A stretch of DNA of 64,000 nt from Roseburia hominis (GCF_021531695.1 NZ_JADYUI010000009.1:1-64000); one strand, 5' to 3'. Positions 15,689 through 25,164 are shown, counted from the stretch's first letter. The notes: generated by a model not told the origin, from the letters alone. Translations and numbers: made by a program.

Positions 15689-16312
15689 TTATCCCCCGAG
15701 TGTAACGTCTTGTTTTGCATACCAGTCGAGTGCATGAAGAAAGTCCAAATCCTGGTAGTCGGGCCAGTAATGGTCAATCACATAAAAATCAGAGTACACG
15801 CTTTGCAAAGGGAGAAAACCGGACAATCTTCGCATTCCACCAAAGCGGATGAGAAGGTCGACGCGTGAAATGTCGTAAGAGTAGGGTTTTCCATCGATTT
15901 GCATATGCGATAAATCCCATTGCCATCCGTAGTTTACCAGAAAATTCAAGCGGATACCGCCTCCGTTTATGGAGGTTCTTTTGGTATAAGGAAGAAGTTC
16001 CTTTGGAAAACATTTTGATTTGGTATTTCCGATGACTAAAAGATCAGCACCTTCTTTTTTTAATAAATTAACAGCATCGACACAGGCTTTTTGAAAAGAG
16101 GCAAATTGCTCTGTGGGGCGTTTACAATTATCTACGGTGAAACCATAATAGGTGAGTTCTTCTATGTTCTGTTCCTTTGCCATGCGTAACAATTTTACAC
16201 CGGGAAGTAAACCATACTGGTAACCATCCTTTTTTTCCATGCCATGTTCCGTTGCCCAGCGGCGGTTGCCGTCCGGGATGATTCCGATATGTTTTGGTGT
16301 GTTTTTTGTCAT
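15689..16312 (-). CDS. Short UppS-like cis-prenyltransferase family protein
   Basis: 207 residues, about 40 shorter than usual UppS. The pyrophosphate-binding start HIGIIPDGNRRWA is intact and the later RFGGMRRLSGFLPLQSVYSDFYVIDHYWPDY corresponds to the conserved RTSGExRLSNFLLWQxAYxE..WP region, though the canonical SGE is replaced by GGM. It therefore looks like a divergent paralogue; undecaprenyl diphosphate synthesis is possible but a different prenyl product or a non-housekeeping role is as likely. It is divergent from fliB. Confidence 0.7.
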   Translation of the reverse strand: MTKNTPKHIGIIPDGNRRWATEHGMEKKDGYQYGLLPGVKLLRMAKEQNIEELTYYGFTVDNCKRPTEQFASFQKACVDAVNLLKKEGADLLVIGNTKSKCFPKELLPYTKRTSINGGGIRLNFLVNYGWQWDLSHMQIDGKPYSYDISRVDLLIRFGGMRRLSGFLPLQSVYSDFYVIDHYWPDYQDLDFLHALDWYAKQDVTLGG

Positions 16313-16398
16313 TGTTGTTGCTCCTTTTGCCAGAATAATCTTGAAATTATAGTTCCCTGAAAGAAAGATTTTTAGTCATAAAATGTTGGAGGTAGTAT

Positions 16399-17544
16399 AT
16401 GCAGCGAATTCGACCGGATTATTATGAAAAATTTACCTGCATCGCAGGCAGGTGTCCGATTACTTGTTGTCAGGAATGGAAAATTGCAGTTGATGCAGAT
16501 ACCAATCGTAAGTGGAAAAAAATTCTGCCACCGGAAGATATGGCAGATAAGAAGAAAAATTTAAGTGCGTATACCATACAAAAGGATGGTATGCAAGTGA
16601 TTGGTCTTAACGAAAATCATCGTTGTCCATTTCTTGCGGATAATAAATTATGCAGACTGGTTTCTACCTATGGAGATAAAGTGCTTTCGGAAACATGTAC
16701 GGTTTTTCCGCGTGAGGTACATGCATTTCAAACCCATGAGGAAGAAACGTTGATGCCATGTTGTCCGGCGGTGCTTGATTTATGGAAAGAAGAGGAGATT
16801 CATTTTCCGGAGGTCCATGTGCAGCGGAAAACAAATATGCTTTTATTTCAAATCCGTAAAAAGATCATCGAGAGTTTTCAAAATAGCAAAAAATCTGTGG
16901 AGAACTCGTTGCTTGAAACTTTTTATGTTTTGCTGGAATTGTTAAAAGATCCCATATCTAAAGAGCGGATTTTGGATTATTTTTCCGAAGATACCTTACT
17001 GCAATTACAGGCAGCAATTGATGAAGTAGAATTGCCGGTACTTGACACCATAGCAGAGTGTAATGAACTGCTTTTGGATCTTGCAGTTAATTATAGGAAA
17101 GAAGGATTATACCAGAATTATTTAAATCCGGTGGCTGATCTGGCAGAGCATTTGTTCGAACGATATGAGACGGAGGAAATATTGGAAAAGTGGATGTTAT
17201 TTCAAAGAAAACTGCTGCCGCATCAGAATTTGTTCCACAATTTCCTTGCAAATGAAGTGTTCTCGGATCTTTTGGTACCGGATGGAAATTTAAAACAGAT
17301 GGTGATAAAAATGCAGTGGATTGCGATGGAATACACAGCAATCCGCCAAAGCTTATTTTTAAAATGGCTTAACGACGGCTGTCAGGAACTTTCGTATGAA
17401 ACGGTGCGGGACTATGTGGTTGTCATCACACGAATGATGGGATATGACGAGGAAGATATTTACGAGTATCTGACAAATAGTTTTGAAACTTTAATCTGGG
17501 ACTGGGGATATCTGGCACTCATTGTGGGAAAGGCAATTGTATGA
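16399..17544 (+). CDS. fliB: Flagellin lysine-N-methylase-like protein
   Basis: 381 residues with the FliB N-terminal cysteine pattern: RPDYYEKFTCIAGRCPITCCQEWKI, then CPFL..LCRL and ETCTVFPR, then PCCPAVLDLW. FliB methylates surface lysines of flagellin in enterics. In Clostridia the family is widespread and the cysteines suggest a metal or iron-sulfur site. GGAGG precedes the ATG. No flagellar gene is in the window, so the target is inferred from the family only. Confidence 0.8.
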   Translation: MQRIRPDYYEKFTCIAGRCPITCCQEWKIAVDADTNRKWKKILPPEDMADKKKNLSAYTIQKDGMQVIGLNENHRCPFLADNKLCRLVSTYGDKVLSETCTVFPREVHAFQTHEEETLMPCCPAVLDLWKEEEIHFPEVHVQRKTNMLLFQIRKKIIESFQNSKKSVENSLLETFYVLLELLKDPISKERILDYFSEDTLLQLQAAIDEVELPVLDTIAECNELLLDLAVNYRKEGLYQNYLNPVADLAEHLFERYETEEILEKWMLFQRKLLPHQNLFHNFLANEVFSDLLVPDGNLKQMVIKMQWIAMEYTAIRQSLFLKWLNDGCQELSYETVRDYVVVITRMMGYDEEDIYEYLTNSFETLIWDWGYLALIVGKAIV

Positions 17545-17570
17545 ATTGTTTTGGAAAACGGCAGGTTTCC

Positions 17571-17650
17571 AAGAGTTGCAAATGCAAGGCCTTTGGAATA
17601 TACTTTACATTAGTTGAAGCAAGCAGACAGGCAGTGGAGGTCATATGGGA
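17571..17650 (+). repeat. DUF1703 upstream segment repeated at 38329
   Basis: The block AGAGTTGCAAATGCAA..TTGGAATATACTTTACATTA..CATATGG just before the DUF1703 gene recurs at 38329-38396. It includes the 5' region and start codon of the gene and therefore marks two DUF1703 loci at either end of the accessory island. Confidence 0.75.
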
Positions 17651-19333
17651 AAGGAACAAACAGGAAAACCGAGAACGGTGGCAATTGGAATTCAAGATTT
17701 TGGAAATCTTATCAGAAAGAATTGTTTTTATGTGGATAAAACTTCCTTTATTAAGGAATGGTGGGAAAGCGAGGACAGCGTTACTTTAATTGCACGTCCG
17801 AGGCGTTTTGGTAAAACATTGAATATGAGCATGCTGGAGCATTTCTTTTCCAATGAATATGCAAAAGAAGGCGAAATCTTTGAGGGGCTTTCTATCTGGA
17901 ACGAGGAAAAGTACCGGGAACTTCAGGGAACGTATCCGGTCATCAGCCTTACCTTTGCAAATGTAAAGGAAACCAGTTATCAACAGACCAAAGAGAGAAT
18001 TTATCAGATTCTTACGGATTTGTACAGTAAAAATATTTTTCTTCTGGAAAGCGGTATTCTTACAGAGAAAGAAAAAGAATATTTTAACAAAGTGGATACA
18101 AAGATGGATGAAACAACTGCCACGATGGCACTTCACCAGTTATCCAAGTTTTTGAGCCGCTATTATAATAAAAAAGTCATTATTTTACTGGATGAATACG
18201 ACACACCGATGCAGGAGGCATATGTGGACGGGTTCTGGGATGAAATGGTTGCTTTTACAAGAAGTATGTTTAATGCAGCGTTTAAGACGAATCCCTATCT
18301 GGAACGTGCCATTATGACCGGAATCACAAGGGTCAGCAAAGAATCCATTTTCTCTGATCTGAATAATCTTAAGGTAGTAACTACCACATCGGATGAATAT
18401 GCAACTGCATTTGGTTTTACGGAAGAAGAAGTTTTTGCTTCCATGGATGAAATGGGGATGACAGACAAGGAAGAGGTAAAAAGATGGTATGACGGCTTTG
18501 TATTTGGAAGTGTCCATGATATTTATAATCCATGGTCTATCATAAATTTTCTGGATACCGGAAGATTTACGACTTATTGGGCAAATACCAGTGCAAACAG
18601 TCTGGTTGGAAAGTTACTAAGAGAAGGCAGCAGCAGTGTAAAAGAAACATTTGAAACACTTATCGCGGGTGGAAGTATCTGTACTACACTGGATGAACAG
18701 ATTGTGTATAATCAGTTAGGGCAGAGAGAAAATGCAATCTGGAGCCTGTTGCTCGCAAGCGGTTATTTAAGAGTGATAGAAGCGGATATTAAGGAAGAGA
18801 GGTATGAGCTTGCACTGACGAACTATGAAGTAAAAAGAATGTTTCAAAATATGGTATCGGGCTGGTTTGACGCATCCGAGGGAAATTACAACGACTTTAT
18901 CAAGGCATTATTGCATGGTGATAAGAAGGCAATGAATGCCTATATGAACCGTGTGGCATTAAGTACGTTCAGCTATTTTGATACCGGAAATCGTCCGTCC
19001 GGAGCAGAACCGGAACGGTTTTATCATGGATTTGTGCTTGGACTGATGGTAGATTTAAGAGACCGTTACAAGATTACTTCCAATAGAGAAAGCGGATTTG
19101 GGCGTTATGATGTTTTATTGGAACCGCTTCGGAAGGAAGATGACGGTATTATATTAGAATTTAAGGTATATGACGAGTATGAAGAAAAAACACTTTCCGA
19201 TACCGTCGCCGCAGCGCTTGACCAGATAGAAGAAAAGCAGTATGAGAAAGACCTGCTTGATATGGGAGTTTCAAAAGAAAAAATCAGAAAGTACGGATTT
19301 GCCTTTGAGGGGAAAAAGGTACTGATAGGGTGA
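17645..19333 (+). CDS. AAA ATPase / PD-(D/E)XK nuclease (DUF1703) protein
   Basis: 562 residues. The N-terminal AAA-ATPase-like domain has the P-loop variant ARPRRFGKTLN (near residue 55) and Walker B VIILLDEYDTPM (near 180). The C-terminal DUF1703 domain is a PD-(D/E)XK nuclease: RYDVLLEP..DDGIILEFKVYDEYEE gives D..ExK. GGAGGTC precedes the ATG. These genes occur in many near-identical copies in gut Firmicutes and Bacteroidetes and are suspected mobile or selfish elements or anti-phage factors; function is unproven. A deleted second copy lies at 38329-38413. Confidence 0.9.
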   Translation: MGKEQTGKPRTVAIGIQDFGNLIRKNCFYVDKTSFIKEWWESEDSVTLIARPRRFGKTLNMSMLEHFFSNEYAKEGEIFEGLSIWNEEKYRELQGTYPVISLTFANVKETSYQQTKERIYQILTDLYSKNIFLLESGILTEKEKEYFNKVDTKMDETTATMALHQLSKFLSRYYNKKVIILLDEYDTPMQEAYVDGFWDEMVAFTRSMFNAAFKTNPYLERAIMTGITRVSKESIFSDLNNLKVVTTTSDEYATAFGFTEEEVFASMDEMGMTDKEEVKRWYDGFVFGSVHDIYNPWSIINFLDTGRFTTYWANTSANSLVGKLLREGSSSVKETFETLIAGGSICTTLDEQIVYNQLGQRENAIWSLLLASGYLRVIEADIKEERYELALTNYEVKRMFQNMVSGWFDASEGNYNDFIKALLHGDKKAMNAYMNRVALSTFSYFDTGNRPSGAEPERFYHGFVLGLMVDLRDRYKITSNRESGFGRYDVLLEPLRKEDDGIILEFKVYDEYEEKTLSDTVAAALDQIEEKQYEKDLLDMGVSKEKIRKYGFAFEGKKVLIG

Positions 19334-19431
19334 AAGGAACAGAAAACAGGCAACTAACAGGAAGTAAAAAAGAAGTTTACAATATTTTTTAAAAAGTATT
19401 TGGTCGTTCAATAAAAGAAAGAGAAGCGATT

Positions 19432-20598
19432 ATGGAATTTGATAAGAATGCAGAAATGAAAGCAATAGAATTAGCAAATGACAATTTTAAGAAGGGTAAG
19501 TATTATAATTTTCGAAATACATTGGATATAGACCAAAAATTTAATGATTATCTAAAGAATTTCGAGAAAGAAGAAGAAAAGTATCTAAATATATGCAGTG
19601 TTGGTGAAAAAAATTATCTAATACAATTAGCCCAAAACCTAAACGAGATTCAAATAGAACAAGAATATAAAGCTATTATAGAATTTAAAAAATACAAAAT
19701 CCTTTGTAGAACAACGGATGAAAATACAAAGATAAGCGATTGCGATATGTGTGATATGGTAATGTATCTTTGGTGTTTATGGCTAAAAAATAAAGGGTAT
19801 GAGATTCCCAAATTTTCAGAACGAATAATTACAGTGAAAAAAGATGATTTTTCGTTTGAAGTAGAAACAGATACAGTTAATTCATTGGATACGACTTTAA
19901 ATAATTTTTTGCGGAGTATAAAAATTGATGGTGTGGGAAAGAGCTTACTCGTACTCTATAATCAGTGTAAAGACCTAGTATTTAATAACAACTCAGTTAC
20001 AGTTCAACCTTTTCAGGCAAAGAATCCTACGGATGTTCAAGCAAAGAATCCTACGGATGTTAAAAAAAAGCAAAAGAAGTTTACGGATAGTCAAGCTAAT
20101 ATGCGTGACTTATGGGTGATAAAAAACCTAAATGTAATATATGAATACTGTCAGAAACAAAATAACTCTGCTCCATTATTAGCTTTAAACAGGTGGGCAG
20201 AACTTACACATACATTTGGAAATTTTATGATAGGTCCTAAAGGCTTTAATAGTAAAGGATTTTCTCATTCTAATGCAAAATTACCCTATAATATGTTTGG
20301 AGATACAACTCAAAATACTAAAGGTGAATCAATAGAAGAATTTTTTAGACAATTACAGCAAATGGACGAATATTTGAAATTAGAACATATGGATATTTAT
20401 TTTGAAGGGAATAATTCGGATATATGGAAAAATCCGGTAAAACGGCTGGGCTATATTAGTAAAGATGAAAATGGTAAAGAAAAATATAATGAAATAGAAA
20501 GAATATATGCTATCTGTAATCTTATCGAACAACGGAATGATTTATTTTATAATGATTTTAAAGATATTGTATGTAAGAAAAAGGAAAATGTGGAGTAA
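19432..20598 (+). CDS. Uncharacterised protein upstream of the RdRP-like gene
   Basis: 388 residues, strongly AT-rich codons, no signal peptide or membrane segment. The N-terminal half is charged and helical. The middle carries a tandem repeat (QAKNPTDV twice) followed by a Lys-rich linker, and the C-terminal half has a distinctive LTHTFGNFMIGPKGFNSKGFS segment. A weak ribosome-binding site precedes ATG 19432. It is on the same strand as the polymerase-like gene 155 bp downstream and shares its base composition, so it is probably part of that system. Not recognised; the repeated linker suggests two domains joined flexibly. Confidence 0.6.
   Translation: MEFDKNAEMKAIELANDNFKKGKYYNFRNTLDIDQKFNDYLKNFEKEEEKYLNICSVGEKNYLIQLAQNLNEIQIEQEYKAIIEFKKYKILCRTTDENTKISDCDMCDMVMYLWCLWLKNKGYEIPKFSERIITVKKDDFSFEVETDTVNSLDTTLNNFLRSIKIDGVGKSLLVLYNQCKDLVFNNNSVTVQPFQAKNPTDVQAKNPTDVKKKQKKFTDSQANMRDLWVIKNLNVIYEYCQKQNNSAPLLALNRWAELTHTFGNFMIGPKGFNSKGFSHSNAKLPYNMFGDTTQNTKGESIEEFFRQLQQMDEYLKLEHMDIYFEGNNSDIWKNPVKRLGYISKDENGKEKYNEIERIYAICNLIEQRNDLFYNDFKDIVCKKKENVE
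20014..20061 (+). repeat. Tandem 24-bp duplication within the coding region
   Basis: Two 24-bp units, identical except for one base, encode QAKNPTDV twice in the linker of the 388-residue protein. The near identity suggests a recent slippage event or an expandable linker. Confidence 0.9.
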
Positions 20599-20753
20599 AT
20601 AATAAATTTAAGAAATTATGCAAAAGTATGTGTGAAGAATGAAAGAATTATAATATGGTACAATAAAAACACCATTTGGAATTGTATTTACAAACAAATA
20701 ACCAGTTAAAACCAGCAATATACTTAGCACTATCCGAAAGGAATGATTTTAAT

Positions 20754-23700
20754 ATGATTAATCAACGAATCATGAGCATAGATGCCAAATCATTATTCAG
20801 ATATTTCCCAAAGAAAAAGAATGTAGCGAAGGAACCATTTTGTTTTGATACAAGAAAGCGTGCTTTTTTTTCATTGGTCGCAAAAGAAATTGAAATGGAA
20901 GAGTGCCCATTGCTCAATCAGTTTTTGTATGTTTTGGATGAAGATGAAAATCGTAAGCAATTCTTTAAGGATGATGATTATCGGTTATATGACCAGCTTC
21001 TTATCATGGACTTTGGCGATATTTTCCTGCCGATTGATGAAAACGCGTCAGAGGTAGTGAAACAATGGCGATTGGCTCAGCAGGATAATGCCAAAGATCT
21101 CATAGAAAACGGTTTTGATGTGCAATTTGATGCAGAACATATCGTGCATATGATGCCGTTTGATAAGAGTGGCAGTATGGGTCGTAAAAGCCGTATTTCA
21201 TTTGTGAATGAAAGTTATGTAAAACAGTTGAATGGGCGATTGAATCTGGGAATGGATTTTAGTAAAATTCCTGTGGTACTTAGTAAGTATTATGCTTACA
21301 GAGGGTTGTATCTGTCTACTTCGAGTCGTGTTGAACATAAAGATTTTAAGCTTACGCCAGAGACCCTTATTATTATTAAGGATAAAAGAAAGAAGCAGGG
21401 AAAAGAAACTTATACAAATGGAAATAGTTTTGAGAGAGATGTAACCATAGAGACTGCTGTGCCGGGTAAGAACCCGGGAGAATGGAATTTTCAAGAACCG
21501 GTAAAAGAGGAAATATTAAGGGTTGAAACCCCACATGATGGGGAAGGATTTATTTCACCGGATTATTCTAATTATATAAATGAAGCATTAGGAATGCATG
21601 GAGCAAACTCATTTCAGGTAAGACTTCCTTTTGCAAAGGGAATGCTTTATCAAGTGAATGTGTCAGGCTTTATTGATGAATTTTCGATAAAAGGGAAAGG
21701 GGATAAGCAGTACCTATATGAGGATGCTTTTGGAATAGAGAGAGATTTACGAAAGGCACACATCTTTCTGTCCGAAAGTATGTTTAAAGGGAAAAAATGG
21801 TTAGAGAAACATTGTAAAGATTATGGTATTAAAGACCCGATGCAGTATTATTGTGAAATGATAGAGAAGTTTCATCATGGTTTTTATGTGTCAGGAACAA
21901 ATTTACCATATGGACATTCAAACTATACACACTTAAGTTACCAGACGATAAATACGCTTGCTTTTCAACCGGATCAATTTGAAAGAATTATAGAAAATCA
22001 TGGAAAATTCATAGAAAATCCCATTGAATTTTTAAAAGGATGGGATGAAATTGAAAAGGAAGATGTTGTAATAGAAGACAACGAGAGTAGTTACCGCTTA
22101 GCAAACTGGAAGCGTGCAGTACTTCAAAACCCGGCTCTGGCCGGTGACAAGTATATTAAGGAGCAGTTAGAAAATACCCAAAAAGGTCTTCTCTCAAAAA
22201 TAGCTTTAGGAAAAATTTTAGTGGAAGGTCAGACACGCTATTTGTGTAGGGATTTGTTGCCACTTTTGACGGATTTACTTAGGGATGAAGTAGACATTAA
22301 CAAACACTATCTTAACTTTTTATATTCACGTTTTTATATGCCTATGGGCAAGGATGATGGAAAGAAAAAGATAAAGTTAGAATTTGATAAATATTATGCT
22401 TTCTTTAGAAATCCACATTTATCAAGAAATGAGCAATATATGATGAGAGCGTTTGTTCTTCCTGATTCTAAGGAAAATTATGAAAAAGCGAAATACAAAG
22501 ATGGAAAAAAGAGCTATGAAAAATATGTGAAATATGTAAAGTTGTATGATAAGTATTTCGGACATCTGACAGGTATTGTCATGGTTCCGAGAGGTTCTTC
22601 ACTACCTTTATGTCTTGGAGGCGCAGATTTTGACGGGGATCTGGTCAGCGTGGTTTTTAATCAGGATGTGGTTGATGCAGTTAAGAACGGTGTTTATGAG
22701 GAAAAGAATCCAAAAAGTTCAGATAATTACAAGAGAAAATTGCCGGTCATAGAAATTCCAAGTACAAAAGCAGATGAAGTGTTTGTACCGGAATATGTAG
22801 AATATGATCATATTAAAAATACATTTTCAAATTATATCGGAAGAATTTCGAATGCAGCAATTGGAATTGGACAGGTAGAATATGACAGAAATGGTCAGTA
22901 TAATGCAACGTTCGATGCAACGAAGCCAACCTGTGAAAAGTGTACTTTACTTACAGGACTGGAAATAGATGCAGCAAAGAATGGCAGTCATCCGAATCTG
23001 GATATTATTCTTAATAATAACAACCATTTTAGAGGTGCATATTTGGATTTTCTAAAACAGTTTAAAAAACTTAAGGTAGAAAAAAATTTTTATTTACAGA
23101 ATCTGACTATCGAAAAAACAGGGAATAAAGAAGAACAAAGAGACACTATTGAAATTAGTGCAAAGAACTGTGATACAATAGTAAAATGGTATCCTGACGA
23201 AGAAGAAGCGGGTACCTATATCAATGATTTGCCAAAATATTTTTTGTTGTATTACGACGCCTTTAAAAAGAAAAAAACTACAACAGAAAAGTTTATACTT
23301 GCGCAAAAGCCGAAATATAGTAAGGAAGATAAGGAGATAATAGACGAATTTAAAAAATCATGTGATGGTCTTTTTGATTTATATGACTTTTACAAAAATA
23401 CTTTTTTGAAGAAGCTTACAAATGAAAAAAATAAGAGTTATTATGCAGTTGAAAATACGGAAAAACTTATTATGCAAAGGTATGATAAGGATCAGGTGGA
23501 TGAAATGTTGTTTCAAATACTGCCTGAAATAAGAAGAAAAATAGAGAGTGTAATTCCGGATGATTCTGCTATGAAAGATATTAGAAACCGCATCAATTCA
23601 ATGCAGTGGCAGTTCCAGCCAAGAAATCAAAGAGGACAGGTGTTGGAACAGATCCTAGGCAACGGTTTTAAAGAAAGCGACCTGACAGAGAAGGAAAGAA

Positions 23701-24119
23701 ATCTCTTGTATCATTTTAATCAGCATGGATATAAGCTGTTGTGGCTTTTAATGGATTTGATAGAAGGCCCTGTTATTTCTTCTTATGACGACCTGTACGA
23801 AAAGACAAAAGAGGAAAGAGAAAAGCATTTGTCAGAAGAGTTTAAAGAATTGGAAGCTGCATTAAATCGAGAAACGAGATGTTACTATGAAAACAATGCT
23901 TCTAATATTGGGCAGACATTATATGCGCTTTGTTTGAATGAGCTGAAGAACATAATAAATAGGTATTCTTCCGAGGTAGATAATAAAGAGAAATTAGTGG
24001 TAGCATTGTACGAAAAAACGAAGTCAAAGACAACTACAGCAAAATTTTTCTGGGAAGTTTTCACATGGGAAGAAATTAAATTTATCGTTGAGGAGAAAGG
24101 GGAGGATGGTTTATGTTAA
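20754..24119 (+). CDS. Two-barrel RNA polymerase related to cellular RNA-dependent RNA polymerases
   Basis: About 1121 residues if started at ATG 20754 (AAAGGA upstream; the frame is open to 20667 with only TTG starts). Ordered signatures of QDE-1-type RdRPs are visible: KYYAYRGLYLSTSSRVE (about 175-190; compare FLxFSxSQLRE), DGEGFISPDYSNYINEALG followed by NSFQVRLPFAKGMLYQV (compare DGxGxIS, FQxR and KGxL), and GGADFDGDLVSVVF with the catalytic DFDGD at about residues 625-629. The last is the metal-binding Asp triad of all double-psi-barrel RNA polymerases. About 480 further residues are mostly helical and Lys/Glu-rich. Known bacterial relatives are phage YonO-like and crAss-like enzymes, which copy DNA; the DGxGxIS/FQxR pair points instead to the RdRP branch. 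Template and role are unknown. It overlaps the next gene by 7 bp. Confidence 0.8.
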   Translation: MINQRIMSIDAKSLFRYFPKKKNVAKEPFCFDTRKRAFFSLVAKEIEMEECPLLNQFLYVLDEDENRKQFFKDDDYRLYDQLLIMDFGDIFLPIDENASEVVKQWRLAQQDNAKDLIENGFDVQFDAEHIVHMMPFDKSGSMGRKSRISFVNESYVKQLNGRLNLGMDFSKIPVVLSKYYAYRGLYLSTSSRVEHKDFKLTPETLIIIKDKRKKQGKETYTNGNSFERDVTIETAVPGKNPGEWNFQEPVKEEILRVETPHDGEGFISPDYSNYINEALGMHGANSFQVRLPFAKGMLYQVNVSGFIDEFSIKGKGDKQYLYEDAFGIERDLRKAHIFLSESMFKGKKWLEKHCKDYGIKDPMQYYCEMIEKFHHGFYVSGTNLPYGHSNYTHLSYQTINTLAFQPDQFERIIENHGKFIENPIEFLKGWDEIEKEDVVIEDNESSYRLANWKRAVLQNPALAGDKYIKEQLENTQKGLLSKIALGKILVEGQTRYLCRDLLPLLTDLLRDEVDINKHYLNFLYSRFYMPMGKDDGKKKIKLEFDKYYAFFRNPHLSRNEQYMMRAFVLPDSKENYEKAKYKDGKKSYEKYVKYVKLYDKYFGHLTGIVMVPRGSSLPLCLGGADFDGDLVSVVFNQDVVDAVKNGVYEEKNPKSSDNYKRKLPVIEIPSTKADEVFVPEYVEYDHIKNTFSNYIGRISNAAIGIGQVEYDRNGQYNATFDATKPTCEKCTLLTGLEIDAAKNGSHPNLDIILNNNNHFRGAYLDFLKQFKKLKVEKNFYLQNLTIEKTGNKEEQRDTIEISAKNCDTIVKWYPDEEEAGTYINDLPKYFLLYYDAFKKKKTTTEKFILAQKPKYSKEDKEIIDEFKKSCDGLFDLYDFYKNTFLKKLTNEKNKSYYAVENTEKLIMQRYDKDQVDEMLFQILPEIRRKIESVIPDDSAMKDIRNRINSMQWQFQPRNQRGQVLEQILGNGFKESDLTEKERNLLYHFNQHGYKLLWLLMDLIEGPVISSYDDLYEKTKEEREKHLSEEFKELEAALNRETRCYYENNASNIGQTLYALCLNELKNIINRYSSEVDNKEKLVVALYEKTKSKTTTAKFFWEVFTWEEIKFIVEEKGEDGLC

Positions 24120-25099
24120 ATGAATTTTTGGAATTTAAAGCATATGTTACAGAACCGACATCCTCCACGCCCAGAGTTCAGCCAAAGTTACTTACGGAAA
24201 AATTTAGTGATGCGTGTAGTCTGATTGGGATAGAGCACATTATGACAGTGATAGCCAGGACGTTTATTTTTTCAGAAGAAAGGCACAACCAAGAAGACTT
24301 AATCAGCGAACGGGTGCTAGAAGACACACTGGAATTGCTTCATCGCTGGACAGGTTTTTCGGATAAGGATGCAAGAAAAAGAACGGATAATCCAACGCTC
24401 GACAAATGGATGAAGGATAATGATGTGGAAGACAGCTGGTTGAAAAAATACTGGATGTTTCAATATGACAATGGAGAGGCAGCAAAGAAGGCAACATTAT
24501 CAAAAGAAAAGTTATGGAAAAAACTTGAAGATACATGGAATCAAAAGCTAAATAGTCCGTTGGATTATTCTGCCAACATGATTACATATAAAAATGTTGT
24601 TGCCAATGCATTGGAAATGGGTCCATTACGAAACCGGTATTTGGCGGTAAAAAAAGCAGAGCAGGTTGGTAAGAAAGCAGTCAAGGACGAGAAGAAGAGA
24701 TTTAAGTACCTGGCTGATGAGTTGAAAGGTCAGGAAACCACGGATATGAAGTTTATGAAACTTATCGCAACATATCTTATTAAACAGGAATATCATCCGT
24801 ATGGGCAAAAGGAAGTTTGGATACAAAACGCTGAATTGGCCGGATGGGATGGAATGGATGATAGCAATAAAGGATCTAAAACATGGTATCCAGAAGATGT
24901 TATATGGAATGAACAGCCGGTCTATACCCGCGATGTTCTGCAAGGTAGTTATGGAAAAGTATTTGTTAATCCGGATTATTTGCGGGAATACGACTTTCAT
25001 ATCATTGATGTTGCAGATGCAGATAAATACAAGGGGACACATTGGGTATTGGAAGACCGTGGCCATGGATTGAAAGATTGTTGGAATGTAATAAAATAA
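24113..25099 (+). CDS. Uncharacterised protein coupled to the RdRP-like gene
   Basis: 328 residues beginning at an ATG that overlaps the polymerase stop (ATGTTAA) after a GGAGG, so the two are translated together. Tryptophan- and lysine-rich, mostly helical in the middle (residues 110-220), with a C-terminal region containing GWDGMDDSNKGSKTWYP and HIIDVADADKYKGTHWVLEDRGHG. No domain recognised. The tight coupling suggests a stoichiometric partner such as a processivity, template-binding or processing subunit. A terminator follows immediately. Confidence 0.6.
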   Translation: MLNEFLEFKAYVTEPTSSTPRVQPKLLTEKFSDACSLIGIEHIMTVIARTFIFSEERHNQEDLISERVLEDTLELLHRWTGFSDKDARKRTDNPTLDKWMKDNDVEDSWLKKYWMFQYDNGEAAKKATLSKEKLWKKLEDTWNQKLNSPLDYSANMITYKNVVANALEMGPLRNRYLAVKKAEQVGKKAVKDEKKRFKYLADELKGQETTDMKFMKLIATYLIKQEYHPYGQKEVWIQNAELAGWDGMDDSNKGSKTWYPEDVIWNEQPVYTRDVLQGSYGKVFVNPDYLREYDFHIIDVADADKYKGTHWVLEDRGHGLKDCWNVIK

Positions 25100-25101
25100 T
25101 A

Positions 25102-25164
25102 CCCCCGCCCAAATTTAATATTTTATAAAAAAGCCAGATGGATGAACGATTCATCTGGCTTTTT
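25102..25164 (+). terminator. Island intergenic block 1 with terminator
   Basis: CCCCCGCCCAAATTTAATA (25102-25120) is followed by a perfect stem AAGCCAGATG / CATCTGGCTT (25131-25161) and TTT, ending the RdRP-like operon. The same two parts recur at 28542 (first part), 31046 (stem) and 36858-36923 (both). See the finding on shared intergenic blocks. Confidence 0.8.

Noticed and set aside
17541-17789. Small frame overlapping the start of the DUF1703 gene
   Set aside because: It is the out-of-frame reading of the DUF1703 upstream region and start, with no ribosome-binding site.
20754-24119. Reading the DFDGD protein as a chromosomal beta' RNA polymerase subunit or simple phage RNAP
   Set aside because: No other beta' blocks (zinc ribbons, bridge helix, trigger loop) are visible, and DGxGxIS with FQxR points to the RdRP branch. 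A YonO-like enzyme remains a weaker alternative.
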